From IMG/VR virus record IMGVR_UViG_3300038463_000730, positions 302,259-366,258 of that record: 64,000 nt of DNA. One strand, written 5' to 3'. The notes under the pieces are model-generated. The model worked only from the letters and a program-made list of their open reading frames with translations. It was not told the origin of the DNA and made no database searches. Position 1 is the first letter of the stretch. Each line of letters starts with the position of its first letter. A program made the translations under genes and the position numbers. The DNA is from a virus. Positions 51,603 to 59,635 of this stretch are shown here, one piece after another.

Positions 51603-52538
51603 TCACTTAAAAAACTCGGCCTGATCAACGTACGGCATTCCGACGCGCTTCGCGAAGGTTTGATCCGTCGTCTGGTCTCCGACATAGATGCACGCTTTGC
51701 GATCTAGTTTGTGTCGATGCATCAAATCGACAAAGTTTCCAACTTGCGGCTTCCGGCAATAGCAATTCGGAGGCGCAGCTTGGTGAGGACAAAACACAAC
51801 CTCGATATCCAATCCGAGGAGCTTGTTGGTATGTTGGAAGAGCGCCTGCGCTTTATCTGCTGTGAGATCGCCTTTGTGTACACCGGACTGGTTACTAACA
51901 CCGAGAAGCCGATACCCACGATCCTGGTAGTCCCGAAGAACACGTTTTACATTTGCCTTTAGCTGGATATGTTTCTCTTCGGTCGGGAACATGCCGTTCC
52001 CTCCGACACACTCACGAAGCGTACCGTCATAGTCAACGATCAGTGCTTTGTTCGTGAAGGTCGGATCATCCTGACGAACGAAGTCGCGCTCCGTTACTGA
52101 AGCGAATCCCTCGGCAACAGTAGGAGCTTGGAACTCTTTCTTGTGTTTGAAGAAGACAGCCGGAGGGAAGATACTTGGCTTCTTCGATTTCTGGATCTCG
52201 TACGGTGTTAAGAGCCTGCCTTCCGAAATCAACATACGGTTCAGGAAGTTGAACATCGAGTTCTCGATCGATGTCTTCATCACTACGCAATGAATCGGCG
52301 TACCATGCTTTTTCGCAAGATCGATGAATGGCGCCCGAGAAGCACTCGTAGGAAAAAGGTTGTCCAAAACAACCGACTTGTTATCGCCAAGTAAAGAATC
52401 AAACTTGGGAAGCAAGCCAGCGATTGTTCCACCTTCGGTATCTCGATTGAGAGTTGCAAATCCTTTCCGCGCATACTCTTTCGCCACCGTGCTTTTGGTT
52501 GAGGCCGGGAATCCACAGATAATGACCGCTTCGCTCAT
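51603..52538 (-). CDS. Polynucleotide kinase-3'-phosphatase (T4 Pnkp-like)
   Basis: The 311-residue protein has a kinase domain (P-loop-like GFPASTKST at residues 9-17, NRD, a basic helix region) followed by a HAD phosphatase domain (VDYDGTLRE, SNQSG, a CPH...CYCRKP zinc-type loop, YVGDQTTD). T4 Pnkp has the same order and heals RNA ends by 5' phosphorylation and 3' dephosphorylation, for example in cleaved tRNA. The P-loop shows Thr where the last Gly is normal, which may lower kinase activity. It lies directly downstream of the giant RNA on the same strand. Confidence 0.86.
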   Translation of the reverse strand: MSEAVIICGFPASTKSTVAKEYARKGFATLNRDTEGGTIAGLLPKFDSLLGDNKSVVLDNLFPTSASRAPFIDLAKKHGTPIHCVVMKTSIENSMFNFLNRMLISEGRLLTPYEIQKSKKPSIFPPAVFFKHKKEFQAPTVAEGFASVTERDFVRQDDPTFTNKALIVDYDGTLRECVGGNGMFPTEEKHIQLKANVKRVLRDYQDRGYRLLGVSNQSGVHKGDLTADKAQALFQHTNKLLGLDIEVVFCPHQAAPPNCYCRKPQVGNFVDLMHRHKLDRKACIYVGDQTTDQTFAKRVGMPYVDQAEFFK

Positions 52539-52618
52539 GACGAGCGGAGGACGTTGTTATCGCGAACTCGACACCGGAAACTGATCTACGTGTATGATAC
52601 ACGTATTAAACCAAAAGG

Positions 52619-54240
52619 AAACCCTGGTCACGCTAGAGCGTGCCAGGGTTCCGCGGCTTTCGCCGGAGCTGCGTAGGACCCGAGGTTCGACCCGAAGGTC
52701 AGTCCGAAGGGGTATCGCGCTTGCGCTGGCCGAGACATTGTCTCGAAGATCAGCGCTATGGTTGGAGGCCCGAGGGGTCAGGCCATGACCGTAAGATCCA
52801 GAACCCGTAGGTGGGATCGTTGGTCGGGACCGTTAAGTCCGCCGATTACTTTCGCGCCGTTCGGCAGCGTAGTGCGCACCCGGTGGGTGTGCTAGTAATC
52901 GGTTCGTTCCCTAGATTCCGGCGAAGCCGGAGATGTCGGGAAACTTTCACCTTAGTCCAGAGCGACCGGGATTGGTTGTCCAATCTCAATTCGATGAGAC
53001 TAAAGTTGGTGTCGCCTTGGTTTTGGAGAATTCAGCTATGCTGAGCTTTCCGTTACCTATGTCTACGGTTCAGGCTTATCAGGCGCGGACCGATTCGACA
53101 TCGAAGATGCGTTCGTTGATGGAAGCCTTTCGGCTCAGAGCAACGCTGTCGTCCTTTAGGGGACGGAGCAGACCAACCATTTCAGGCTGAACATCTTCTC
53201 TTGTTGCGTCACCATTCGGTCGTGTTGGAGTTACCAATTCACCTAGAACCTTCACCATCGGGACTAGTGTGAATATGTTGCTGACACTTTGCAGGCGTCG
53301 AGCGGGTAACGAATCGGACTCTCAACCTGTTTGATTGCCGAACCTCACGTGCTCATTCGGGCAATGCCCGGGAAGAACTTCGTGACTTTGACTCCGTGCG
53401 GACTGGATTGTCTGGCGTGTTGACTAGCGTTCGCGACGAATCGCGTGGCAGGGTCAAGACCCCAGATGGATTAGTTCCGCTGAACTCTCTGAGAAGTACT
53501 AGGTGTCCCGAAGGTCACCCTGACGCTCATTGAGCAGAGTCGTTAGCGACCTCGGTTAGCACGTAGTGCGCCTTGGTTGCCCGCTACCGTTTCCAGTAGC
53601 GCAGTTCAGAGCGAGTCTGAATCCTTCACGATCAATTGTGCATTCCTTTTTCTCTATCGTTCGACCTCGTAGATTGCGTTGGAAGCCCGAAGGCGTCCCG
53701 TGCATTGAAAAGGTTAGAGGCACAACTTCAGCTGGGACAAGTTGGTTTGCGCTAGAAGAACTTCCTGTTAGGGTAAGTTCCTACCGAGACCATTTCTGGT
53801 AACGATACATCTGTTTTACGTTCAACTCAGATACTTCAGCCGAAGCTGTATGTCCTGAGAAGGTACGGAATACATTTCTTAGTGCCGAAGCACTTGACTC
53901 AAGGTATCCGAGAATTGGCTTTTCGGGCCGCATCTCGTATCCATTTGCTCCTTTGTAGGGAGTGGCTATGGACAGCCGTGGCATTCACTTACGCGATTTG
54001 CCTTCACCGTGGCCAGAAACGTAGACCAGTTGCTTGCTTGTCGAGTCCTTGCTTCCTTTCGAAAGCCCAACTTGGAACGGAACACTTGCTGACCGAAGCC
54101 AGAATCCTTCTAGCCGTTTCTGCATCCACCCGCAAGGGCTTTTTGCTTACTCTGCATCGAAGAGCAACAACCTCTCGGCTGCTGCTGTTTCGCTCGGTGT
54201 TTCGTCCCTGCTGACAAGGAGGACACTACGCCGGTCCCTC
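52619..54240 (-). ncRNA. Candidate giant structured non-coding RNA (about 1.6 kb)
   Basis: No credible gene lies here on either strand, in a region where genes otherwise abut. The minus strand carries seven c(UUCG)g tetraloop motifs, most with clean stems (plus-strand positions 52692, 52704, 53508, 53687, 53840, 53885, 54093), two c(GAAA)g loops (about 52658 and 53128) and many perfect hairpins, such as 52731-52745, 53432-53445, 53582-53601 and 53605-53621. A longer-range stem joins 52842-52849 to 52895-52902. At the 3' end, 52620-52650 forms a 13-bp hairpin followed by TTTCCTTTTGGTTT, a likely terminator. Loop identity favours the minus strand. Size and phage/tRNA setting recall GOLLD and ROOL RNAs, but I cannot match it to either. 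Confidence 0.75.
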
Positions 54241-54315
54241 CGACCGAACAACAAAAAAGAACACGCCCGATCACTTTTTTCTGCGCTTGAGCTTAAGTCC
54301 TTTTCGGAAGCTCGT

Positions 54316-54681
54316 TCAAAGCAAAACTTTAAGCGAAACCTTCTTCCAATGGGCACAATAAAAGGTTCGGTGCGTTTCCAATGCTCCCCAATCCGAACTG
54401 GTCAGACGCATAAGCTGAACTTTCGGCCTGTAGGTCTTATGCGGGACGAGATCCCCGAAGAACTCATCCTCCTTCTCTGCGACTCGGCAAAAGCCCCACT
54501 CCAGGTCCCCACTTCCCATCGGGGCGCTCGGTTTCTGAGGCTGCCAGAAAGAGGAGCCCTGCGCGGTCAGCACGTAGCCATCCATGACACCGACCCCTCC
54601 TATAGAGGGAGGCACCGGGGCGGTAGGCTGATGCCGGTCCCAATGGATACAGCCAGCGCAACTTTTAGCATTCGAACTCAT
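54316..54681 (-). CDS. CxxCxxW protein, paralogue 1
   Basis: The start is set at ATG 54681 (ATGA overlap with the upstream stop), giving 121 residues. It begins with CAGCIHWD and later has WGFCR and FYCAHW; the upstream gene has the same pattern. Probably zinc-binding. Function unknown. Confidence 0.67.
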   Translation of the reverse strand: MSSNAKSCAGCIHWDRHQPTAPVPPSIGGVGVMDGYVLTAQGSSFWQPQKPSAPMGSGDLEWGFCRVAEKEDEFFGDLVPHKTYRPKVQLMRLTSSDWGALETHRTFYCAHWKKVSLKVLL

Positions 54682-54923
54682 CGCATAACCGCCAGCCTTC
54701 GGTTTTTGAATTGAACGCAACCGAATTCAGCGTGAGTGGATAAGATCGCGTCTTCCAACCCTTGTAGGTTGTAACACCAGGCATTTGTCGTTGCATCGGT
54801 AGCGTCACCAACTACCGATTTGGTTTTTTCACAAGCACCCCATTCATTATCAATGTTTATCTTTTGGTCCTGACTCCAATACAAACAATCTTTGCATTTT
54901 TCCGGCCATCCGTTTCTTTTCAT
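54678..54923 (-). CDS. CxxCxxW protein, paralogue 2
   Basis: An 81-residue protein with CKDCLYWS, WGACEK and FGCVQF, sharing the C..C..W...WG.C pattern with the downstream gene. Function unknown. Confidence 0.67.
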   Translation of the reverse strand: MKRNGWPEKCKDCLYWSQDQKINIDNEWGACEKTKSVVGDATDATTNAWCYNLQGLEDAILSTHAEFGCVQFKNRRLAVMR

Positions 54924-54926
54924 AGA

Positions 54927-55355
54927 TCAACCCATCAGAACAATAGCTTTGCTAATGCTCTCCAAGCGCTTTAGAAAGAAAACCGTATCAGTTGGATTGA
55001 AAAGTTTGTTGAAACGTACCGGACTATACTTCCGAACAATCCCGCCCTTGTTCTTGGCGGAGATCTGGATGTATTTCTTTTCGCGACCGCCTGACCAATC
55101 GTATTCTCTACTGAGATAGATGTAGAGAGCGTGAATATCTAGACGCTCTTTCGCCAAACGGTAGTAGGTACGCCGAGCGTATTTGTACCTTCTCGAACGA
55201 CTCTCGTAGTGGTGGTCCGCGTCTTTACAAACAAAGTGATGAATCCGCTGGTTATACGTTCCTGAAAATTCACATTGTTTCTTGCAGAAAGGACACGTGC
55301 TGCACTGTTTTTGCATCTCTTCAAGAGAGGAAAACTTATCAGATGTCTCGAACAT
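54927..55355 (-). CDS. CxxC-family phage protein
   Basis: A 142-residue protein with CSTCPFCKKQC, CKDADHHYESR, a basic middle and a C-terminal helix KRLESISKAIVLMG. It fits the recurrent CxxC family; the HHYESR element matches the HYY elements of the tandem array. Confidence 0.7.
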   Translation of the reverse strand: MFETSDKFSSLEEMQKQCSTCPFCKKQCEFSGTYNQRIHHFVCKDADHHYESRSRRYKYARRTYYRLAKERLDIHALYIYLSREYDWSGGREKKYIQISAKNKGGIVRKYSPVRFNKLFNPTDTVFFLKRLESISKAIVLMG

Positions 55356-55403
55356 ATCGAGTTCTGAGTGATCCGGATCCTGTATCGTCTAGGTAAAAAC
55401 GGA

Positions 55404-55727
55404 CTAGTTTTGGCCCTTAGCTTGGGTCGAAGCTTGGCTCAGGGCTCCATAATCAACCTCAATCATCTCGACCACGTCCAGCTTCCGAAGAAAATCAACC
55501 TGTTCGTCAATCTTAGATTGGTCAAGCATCAATACAACGAAAGGTAATGGTGAATCATTCTTCACATGGACCATTTCTTTGGCTTTCAATTTGACCTCCA
55601 ATTGTTTTAGAATGAGGGCCTTACTCTTTTCTCTTAGCTTAAGGATGGCAATGTTCTGAATCTCCTTCTTTTCCTTGGGTGCCGGGTCATAATCTTCGAC
55701 TTTTAGATGGATGATATATTGCTTCAT
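55404..55727 (-). CDS. Hypothetical alpha/beta protein
   Basis: About 107 residues from ATG 55727 (55739 is an alternative); two charged helices between strands. Divergent from the LamG-like gene. No recognised motif. Confidence 0.66.
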   Translation of the reverse strand: MKQYIIHLKVEDYDPAPKEKKEIQNIAILKLREKSKALILKQLEVKLKAKEMVHVKNDSPLPFVVLMLDQSKIDEQVDFLRKLDVVEMIEVDYGALSQASTQAKGQN

Positions 55728-55755
55728 TTTAATATGCATAAGCCATTATATGTTT

Positions 55756-56484
55756 ATGAATCTTCCTTATTCCACACAAAATGTTGTTACCTGGATTGAT
55801 CCGGGTCAGAAGTTTGTCACGTACAATTACACCGCTGCACCGAATATTGCCTCTATATCGAATCGGATTGGCTTTCAGTCGGTAGCGCAGGCTGTTTCGG
55901 CTAACCAGCCAACCTACGCGCAGACTTCAGCGATGAACAATCATCACACGATGAACTTTGTTCCAACACAGTATCTAGTTGGCTCGATCGCTGGTACTAG
56001 TTTGCTCAGTGGAACAAACTCAATCTCTGTTACTTTCGTTGCTTCTGCGACGACTAACATTGCAAACAACATGGTCTCGCTCTATAGCGCGGCTCAAGAT
56101 GGTTACTTCTTCGAAGTCAAGCAGGCTGCTTCGACAGGTATCACGGTAACACGCACTGATAGCTCCGGTGTTACTGATACGGTGACTCACACTGGCGTCT
56201 TCGCAGCTGCTACAGCTGCGGTTATCACGGCTTCGTGGGATACATCGTTCATTACACTCCGTGTAAACGGCACTCAGGTTGCCCAGTCCGCAACGACTGG
56301 TGGAGCGATCACTCTCGACACACTTTGCATCGGTGCTGGCCCTGCCGGTACCGGAACAGGCTTTACCGGTGCCATCGGCGACGTCATTGTATGCTCGGGT
56401 GATGCCGGAGCTGCAACGATGGAGAACTATCTCTCCCTCAAGTTCAACGCGCCTCCTGGCGGACCAGTAGCGGGTTACCCATAA
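55756..56484 (+). CDS. LamG/concanavalin-like jelly-roll protein, probable virion or adhesin component
   Basis: The ATG at 55756 or 55750 is preferred over 55711, which overlaps the divergent gene. The roughly 242-residue product is beta-rich with many Thr, Ala and Gly, ending in the jelly-roll pattern SWDTSFITLRVNGTQV, ...IGAGPAGTG, ...GAIGDVIVCSGDAG and ENYLSLKF. Such domains occur in phage tail fibres and decoration proteins and bind sugars. Own terminator follows. The role on the particle is inferred. Confidence 0.75.
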   Translation: MNLPYSTQNVVTWIDPGQKFVTYNYTAAPNIASISNRIGFQSVAQAVSANQPTYAQTSAMNNHHTMNFVPTQYLVGSIAGTSLLSGTNSISVTFVASATTNIANNMVSLYSAAQDGYFFEVKQAASTGITVTRTDSSGVTDTVTHTGVFAAATAAVITASWDTSFITLRVNGTQVAQSATTGGAITLDTLCIGAGPAGTGTGFTGAIGDVIVCSGDAGAATMENYLSLKFNAPPGGPVAGYP

Positions 56485-56517
56485 TTAGCTCGGTGCCGCG
56501 CTAACGCTGATAAAACA

Positions 56518-56550
56518 AACGGTCGCAATTCAACATTGCGACCGTTTTTC
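56518..56550 (+). terminator. Bidirectional rho-independent terminator
   Basis: A perfect 12-bp stem (AACGGTCGCAAT) with a 5-base loop, followed by TTTTC on the plus strand and A-rich on the other side. It separates the convergent LamG-like and 56556-56876 genes. Confidence 0.9.
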
Positions 56551-56555
56551 GTTGT

Positions 56556-56876
56556 TTACAGCAGTATTTCTAGTCTTTTTGGGACTACTAAGCCGCCATA
56601 CTCAGATATTTTGGCATCACAAAACGATTTTGTTTCATCAAGTGTATCGAATTCAGGCTCGTACAGATTGATAATGCGCCATTTATCGTTTAGACCTTGG
56701 CAAATCATATGAGAGACAAAGTCTCCTGGCGGAATGGTATTGATATACCCGACTTCAAATCTGTAATGAATGGGATGGTTAACTAATAACCCAATTCGCC
56801 ACGGCATAAACTTTCTGCCACATGTACGGGCGAAGTATTGTGCTTCGCTTGGGCGATGATCCGGGCGCCCGTTCAC
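56556..56876 (-). CDS. Hypothetical protein
   Basis: A 106-residue alpha/beta protein coupled by a 4-base overlap to the upstream gene. No recognised motif. Confidence 0.66.
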   Translation of the reverse strand: MNGRPDHRPSEAQYFARTCGRKFMPWRIGLLVNHPIHYRFEVGYINTIPPGDFVSHMICQGLNDKWRIINLYEPEFDTLDETKSFCDAKISEYGGLVVPKRLEILL

Positions 56877-57358
56877 TTCTTTTTCGCCTTTAGCTTTTCG
56901 GCTTTCTCTTTCAATCGCTCCATTTCACGATTGGTTTGCTCGATCTGACGCTGTCTTTCTGCTTCCTGACCTTCATTCCAAATAGCTAGATCCGATTCAT
57001 ACTCTTCCTGGATCTCTTTCGCGCTCATCTTGTGAACGTGAATGACCTCAAGACAAAGGTAATCTTCAGAAAACGAAGCAGTAAAGAATACTTTCTTCGG
57101 GTCAAGCCCTTCTTTCGCAACCCGCTCGTTAATTTCGATCAACGAGATTGACATTCGACTAGAACCAGAAGTTTCTTCCTCATCGTTCTGTTCATCGTCG
57201 TCATAGCATTCATCTTCAGCGTTACCATACCCAGGCCAGTGATTTACTCTCTGACTAGTAGTGGCGACCGCTTCAATTCTGGATCGTTTTGCGCCAGGCT
57301 TCGGCTTCTTTGGCTCATTGTAGAAGTGACGTTCACGCAGGAGTGGTAACTTACTCAT
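56873..57358 (-). CDS. Acidic/coiled-coil hypothetical protein
   Basis: A 161-residue protein with a basic start, an acidic stretch near residue 55 and a C-terminal coiled coil ending in a Lys-rich tip. Function unknown. Confidence 0.68.
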   Translation of the reverse strand: MSKLPLLRERHFYNEPKKPKPGAKRSRIEAVATTSQRVNHWPGYGNAEDECYDDDEQNDEEETSGSSRMSISLIEINERVAKEGLDPKKVFFTASFSEDYLCLEVIHVHKMSAKEIQEEYESDLAIWNEGQEAERQRQIEQTNREMERLKEKAEKLKAKKK

Positions 57359-57371
57359 ATTTCCCTATTGA

Positions 57372-57399
57372 TGGTTGGCCGAAGTGGATTCGAACCACC
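57372..57399 (-). tRNA. 3' part of a disrupted tRNA (T arm, acceptor, CCA)
   Basis: Contains the T arm GGTGG-TTCGAAT-CCACT, the acceptor strand TCGGCCA, discriminator A and encoded CCA. Its acceptor pairs fully (six Watson-Crick pairs and one G-U) with TGGCCGG of the 5' part at 58418, about 1 kb upstream. The anticodon arm is missing on this side. Confidence 0.72.
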
Positions 57400-57879
57400 T
57401 CACACAAATGACCTCATTTTAGACAACCGAAAAAACGACTGAATGATATCACGAAACAGATACCAATCTATTTTCGGTCGATACCCACCAACTTTATTGG
57501 ACCACGGAAATATACTCAGCCTATGATCTTGAGTCGGATCAATCTGTTTCTCGGTCTTTGAGTCTGAAAACTTGATGGTGAACTCACTTACATTCAAAAG
57601 ATTTGTTACGACACTTGGCGTAGAATACTCTACATTTCCACCGCTAGTTCCAACAATAGTGGTGACATCTATATCTAGACTGTTGAAACGGATAACGTTG
57701 TAAAACGAAGTAGGCGTACCACACGACCATTCGCCTAACGGGAATCTTCCAACAAACCTCTTGCGGAACAAGAATATACTATTATCGAAACGAATATGCA
57801 ACCCTTTGTTACGTTTACTCTGAATACGAGCATCTCGGATTGAACGAGATAGTTTTTTCTTAATGATTCTTGCTTTCAT
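57400..57879 (-). CDS. Hypothetical protein inside the split tRNA
   Basis: A 159-residue basic, beta-rich protein with no recognised motif. Its TGA stop directly abuts the T stem of the disrupted tRNA. It starts 3 bases after the 3' end of tRNA-Ile. Confidence 0.67.
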   Translation of the reverse strand: MKARIIKKKLSRSIRDARIQSKRNKGLHIRFDNSIFLFRKRFVGRFPLGEWSCGTPTSFYNVIRFNSLDIDVTTIVGTSGGNVEYSTPSVVTNLLNVSEFTIKFSDSKTEKQIDPTQDHRLSIFPWSNKVGGYRPKIDWYLFRDIIQSFFRLSKMRSFV

Positions 57880-57881
57880 TG

Positions 57882-57956
57882 TGTGACGTGGTGGATTTGA
57901 ACCACCGACCTTCTCTTTATCAGAGAGACTATCTTACCGGACTGATATAACGTCAC
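57882..57956 (-). tRNA. tRNA-Ile (anticodon GAU)
   Basis: Acceptor GTGACGT/ACGTCAC, loop CTGATAA giving GAU, intact arms, discriminator A. It lies inside the segment separating the two parts of the disrupted tRNA and overlaps the 3' end of the HNH gene by 23 bases. Confidence 0.92.
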
Positions 57957-58374
57957 GTTTACCGGGCCAAGTCTTACGATTCTTGGCGCCGAAGTTTGGT
58001 GTCTGAGTATGACAGTTAGGACATAGCAATCGTAGATTGGTTCGTTCCTGATTCATATTGTCACCATCTATATGGTCAACCTGTAATGTTAACGATTTCC
58101 CGTTCCACATTGGAAGCTGACCACACTCTTCACATCTGTTTCCTCGTTCTGTAGCTAAGTATTCTCGAATACGCCATGATTTCTTGCGGCCTTTGACGAA
58201 GATTTCATCCGGTGTCTCGGCTCGACGTCCTTTATTCCAGGCTGAACGTTCACCAGTATAGAACTTGTAGTTAGGATCGAAGTTCTTTCCTGCTCCATGC
58301 ATCCGCCAGAAATGTGACTTAAGACCATTGGTGGCATCACATAGTTTACCGCAATCTGGACAGCTTACCTTCAC
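57934..58374 (-). CDS. HNH endonuclease in the split tRNA locus
   Basis: A 146-residue protein starting at GTG 58374, with an N-terminal zinc finger (CPDCGK...HFWRMHG), CEECGQ, the LQVDHIDGDN catalytic segment and CPNCHTQT. It matches phage homing HNH endonucleases. Its start lies just after the 5' part of the tRNA, as expected for an insertion. Confidence 0.86.
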   Translation of the reverse strand: MKVSCPDCGKLCDATNGLKSHFWRMHGAGKNFDPNYKFYTGERSAWNKGRRAETPDEIFVKGRKKSWRIREYLATERGNRCEECGQLPMWNGKSLTLQVDHIDGDNMNQERTNLRLLCPNCHTQTPNFGAKNRKTWPGKRDVISVR

Positions 58375-58379
58375 GCATT

Positions 58380-58418
58380 AGATATATCAAGCGCTCTAAC
58401 CAACTGAGCTACCGGCCA
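58380..58418 (-). tRNA. 5' part of a disrupted tRNA (acceptor, D arm, start of anticodon arm)
   Basis: Reads TGGCCGG, TA, GCTC...GAGC with TTGG in the D loop, then G and CTTGA, the expected anticodon stem. The matching TCAAG strand is absent downstream; the rest of the tRNA is found at 57372-57399. Identity cannot be assigned because the anticodon is lost or interrupted. Confidence 0.72.
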
Positions 58419-58428
58419 TCATATTTCA

Positions 58429-58698
58429 TTATGCCATACAACTGCAACGATCGTAACGATCACATATATCCTTTGCATCGTTAATATTGTCGAACAAAAA
58501 CATATCAGCTTGATCTGCTATCCGATACGGATCAGTAAGCTTTAGATTTTTCAGGATCGTATGAGTCGTGTGATTGATGATCACATGCGCCTCAAAGCTT
58601 CCTGCCACCATTTGGACCATGTAAACATGGCGTTTCGACTCACCATAGATCTTATCATCACCGTAACATCCGACAGGTTCCCACCGTAATCGACTCAT
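58429..58698 (-). CDS. Small hypothetical protein
   Basis: An 89-residue alpha/beta protein ending in CDRYDRCSC. Coupled to the upstream gene by a 4-base overlap. Confidence 0.65.
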   Translation of the reverse strand: MSRLRWEPVGCYGDDKIYGESKRHVYMVQMVAGSFEAHVIINHTTHTILKNLKLTDPYRIADQADMFLFDNINDAKDICDRYDRCSCMA

Positions 58699-59009
58699 TT
58701 CATCACCACCAGGCTTTTATTAGTCTCTCGAACGTAGTGATCTATTGCGATAGCTTTAGCTTCTTCTACAGTTTTGCAATCGCGACGTATACTAAAGCTC
58801 GTATTCGATCCTCGTGAGTCTTTTTCCTTGGATGAAGCGAACAACGCAAAGCTCGGAGGCTCGAAATCCTTCGTATTGTTCATAATGATATACATCCAAT
58901 CATCCTTCATGATGAAGGCTTCGACACCAAGTCGGTAACCAAGCAAAGCATCATTGTTCATGAATGAAGACCAGACCCAATCCTGCCTGGCAACGATGTC
59001 ATTACTCAC
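58695..59009 (-). CDS. Hypothetical protein
   Basis: A 104-residue alpha/beta protein. It resembles the downstream gene in general layout (beta strands then a helix near the end), so they may be distant duplicates. Overlaps the nucleotidyltransferase gene by 4 bases. Confidence 0.65.
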   Translation of the reverse strand: MSNDIVARQDWVWSSFMNNDALLGYRLGVEAFIMKDDWMYIIMNNTKDFEPPSFALFASSKEKDSRGSNTSFSIRRDCKTVEEAKAIAIDHYVRETNKSLVVMK

Positions 59010-59635
59010 TTTGGTGCCAGCTTTCGGAACCGGGTCATCTGTTCGTTGTAGTAAGCCTGGTAACGAACCTTGTACGGATCCCAGGTGTCCGTCTTATCGT
59101 GCTCGATGTCGCGCCATATCGCATTTGAGGAGGCGTAATTGACTATCTTACCATGCTCGGCGATCTGAATACCGAAATCAATGATGCGCAGACAGTGAAA
59201 CAGCGATTTCTTGGCAGTGTAGACGTTCCGATCTTGCACAACCTCGAACTTCTTCTTCGCTTTCACCCAAGAGTTGGAGGCTTTTGCGGAGAAGTTCTCG
59301 CGTAGAAGCTTCTTATCCAGTTTGAACCTATAGCTTTCTTTATTCGCAAGTACAATATGACTTGGAAGAAAAATAGACTCCAGGGCCGAGACTTGGTGAT
59401 CATTAACCGCCGAAGCGAAGGTCTCCCTCTCGTAGAGCGATATATTGAGGTTTTCAGTACCAGCTCTCTGAAGGTTCGCTTGTGGGTCACCATTTGTAAC
59501 TACTATAAAATCATAATCAGATGAATATGATTGAGTCCCGTAGACCATGCTCCCGTAAGGAAAAATATTAAGAACATCACTATCCTGTAGACCCAGCGTT
59601 TGCAATACCAGTTCTTTGGTGACGTTCGTATACAT
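59006..59635 (-). CDS. Nucleotidyltransferase (pol-beta superfamily)
   Basis: A 209-residue protein with the nucleotidyltransferase signature GSMVYGT...SDYDFIVV (G-S then D-x-D) near residues 28-45, followed by a helical domain. Such phage proteins may add nucleotides to RNA, proteins or small molecules; a CCA-adding role is unlikely from its size. It overlaps the upstream HNH by 56 bases, suggesting the HNH inserted next to it. Confidence 0.8.
   Translation of the reverse strand: MYTNVTKELVLQTLGLQDSDVLNIFPYGSMVYGTQSYSSDYDFIVVTNGDPQANLQRAGTENLNISLYERETFASAVNDHQVSALESIFLPSHIVLANKESYRFKLDKKLLRENFSAKASNSWVKAKKKFEVVQDRNVYTAKKSLFHCLRIIDFGIQIAEHGKIVNYASSNAIWRDIEHDKTDTWDPYKVRYQAYYNEQMTRFRKLAPK

Noticed and set aside
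53781-53984. 67-codon minus-strand reading frame inside the giant RNA region
   Set aside because: It contains two perfect c(UUCG)g hairpins, lacks neighbours packed against it and has no recognisable protein pattern; it looks like chance openness within a structured RNA.
52619-54240. Ribosomal RNA fragments or a group I/II intron as explanation of the structured region
   Set aside because: I found none of the conserved 16S/23S signature strings I know, and no group I core or group II domain V pattern; flanking genes are not split.
54034-54714. 226-codon plus-strand frame
   Set aside because: It crosses the structured RNA and runs antisense through a convincing CxxCxxW gene with coupled neighbours.
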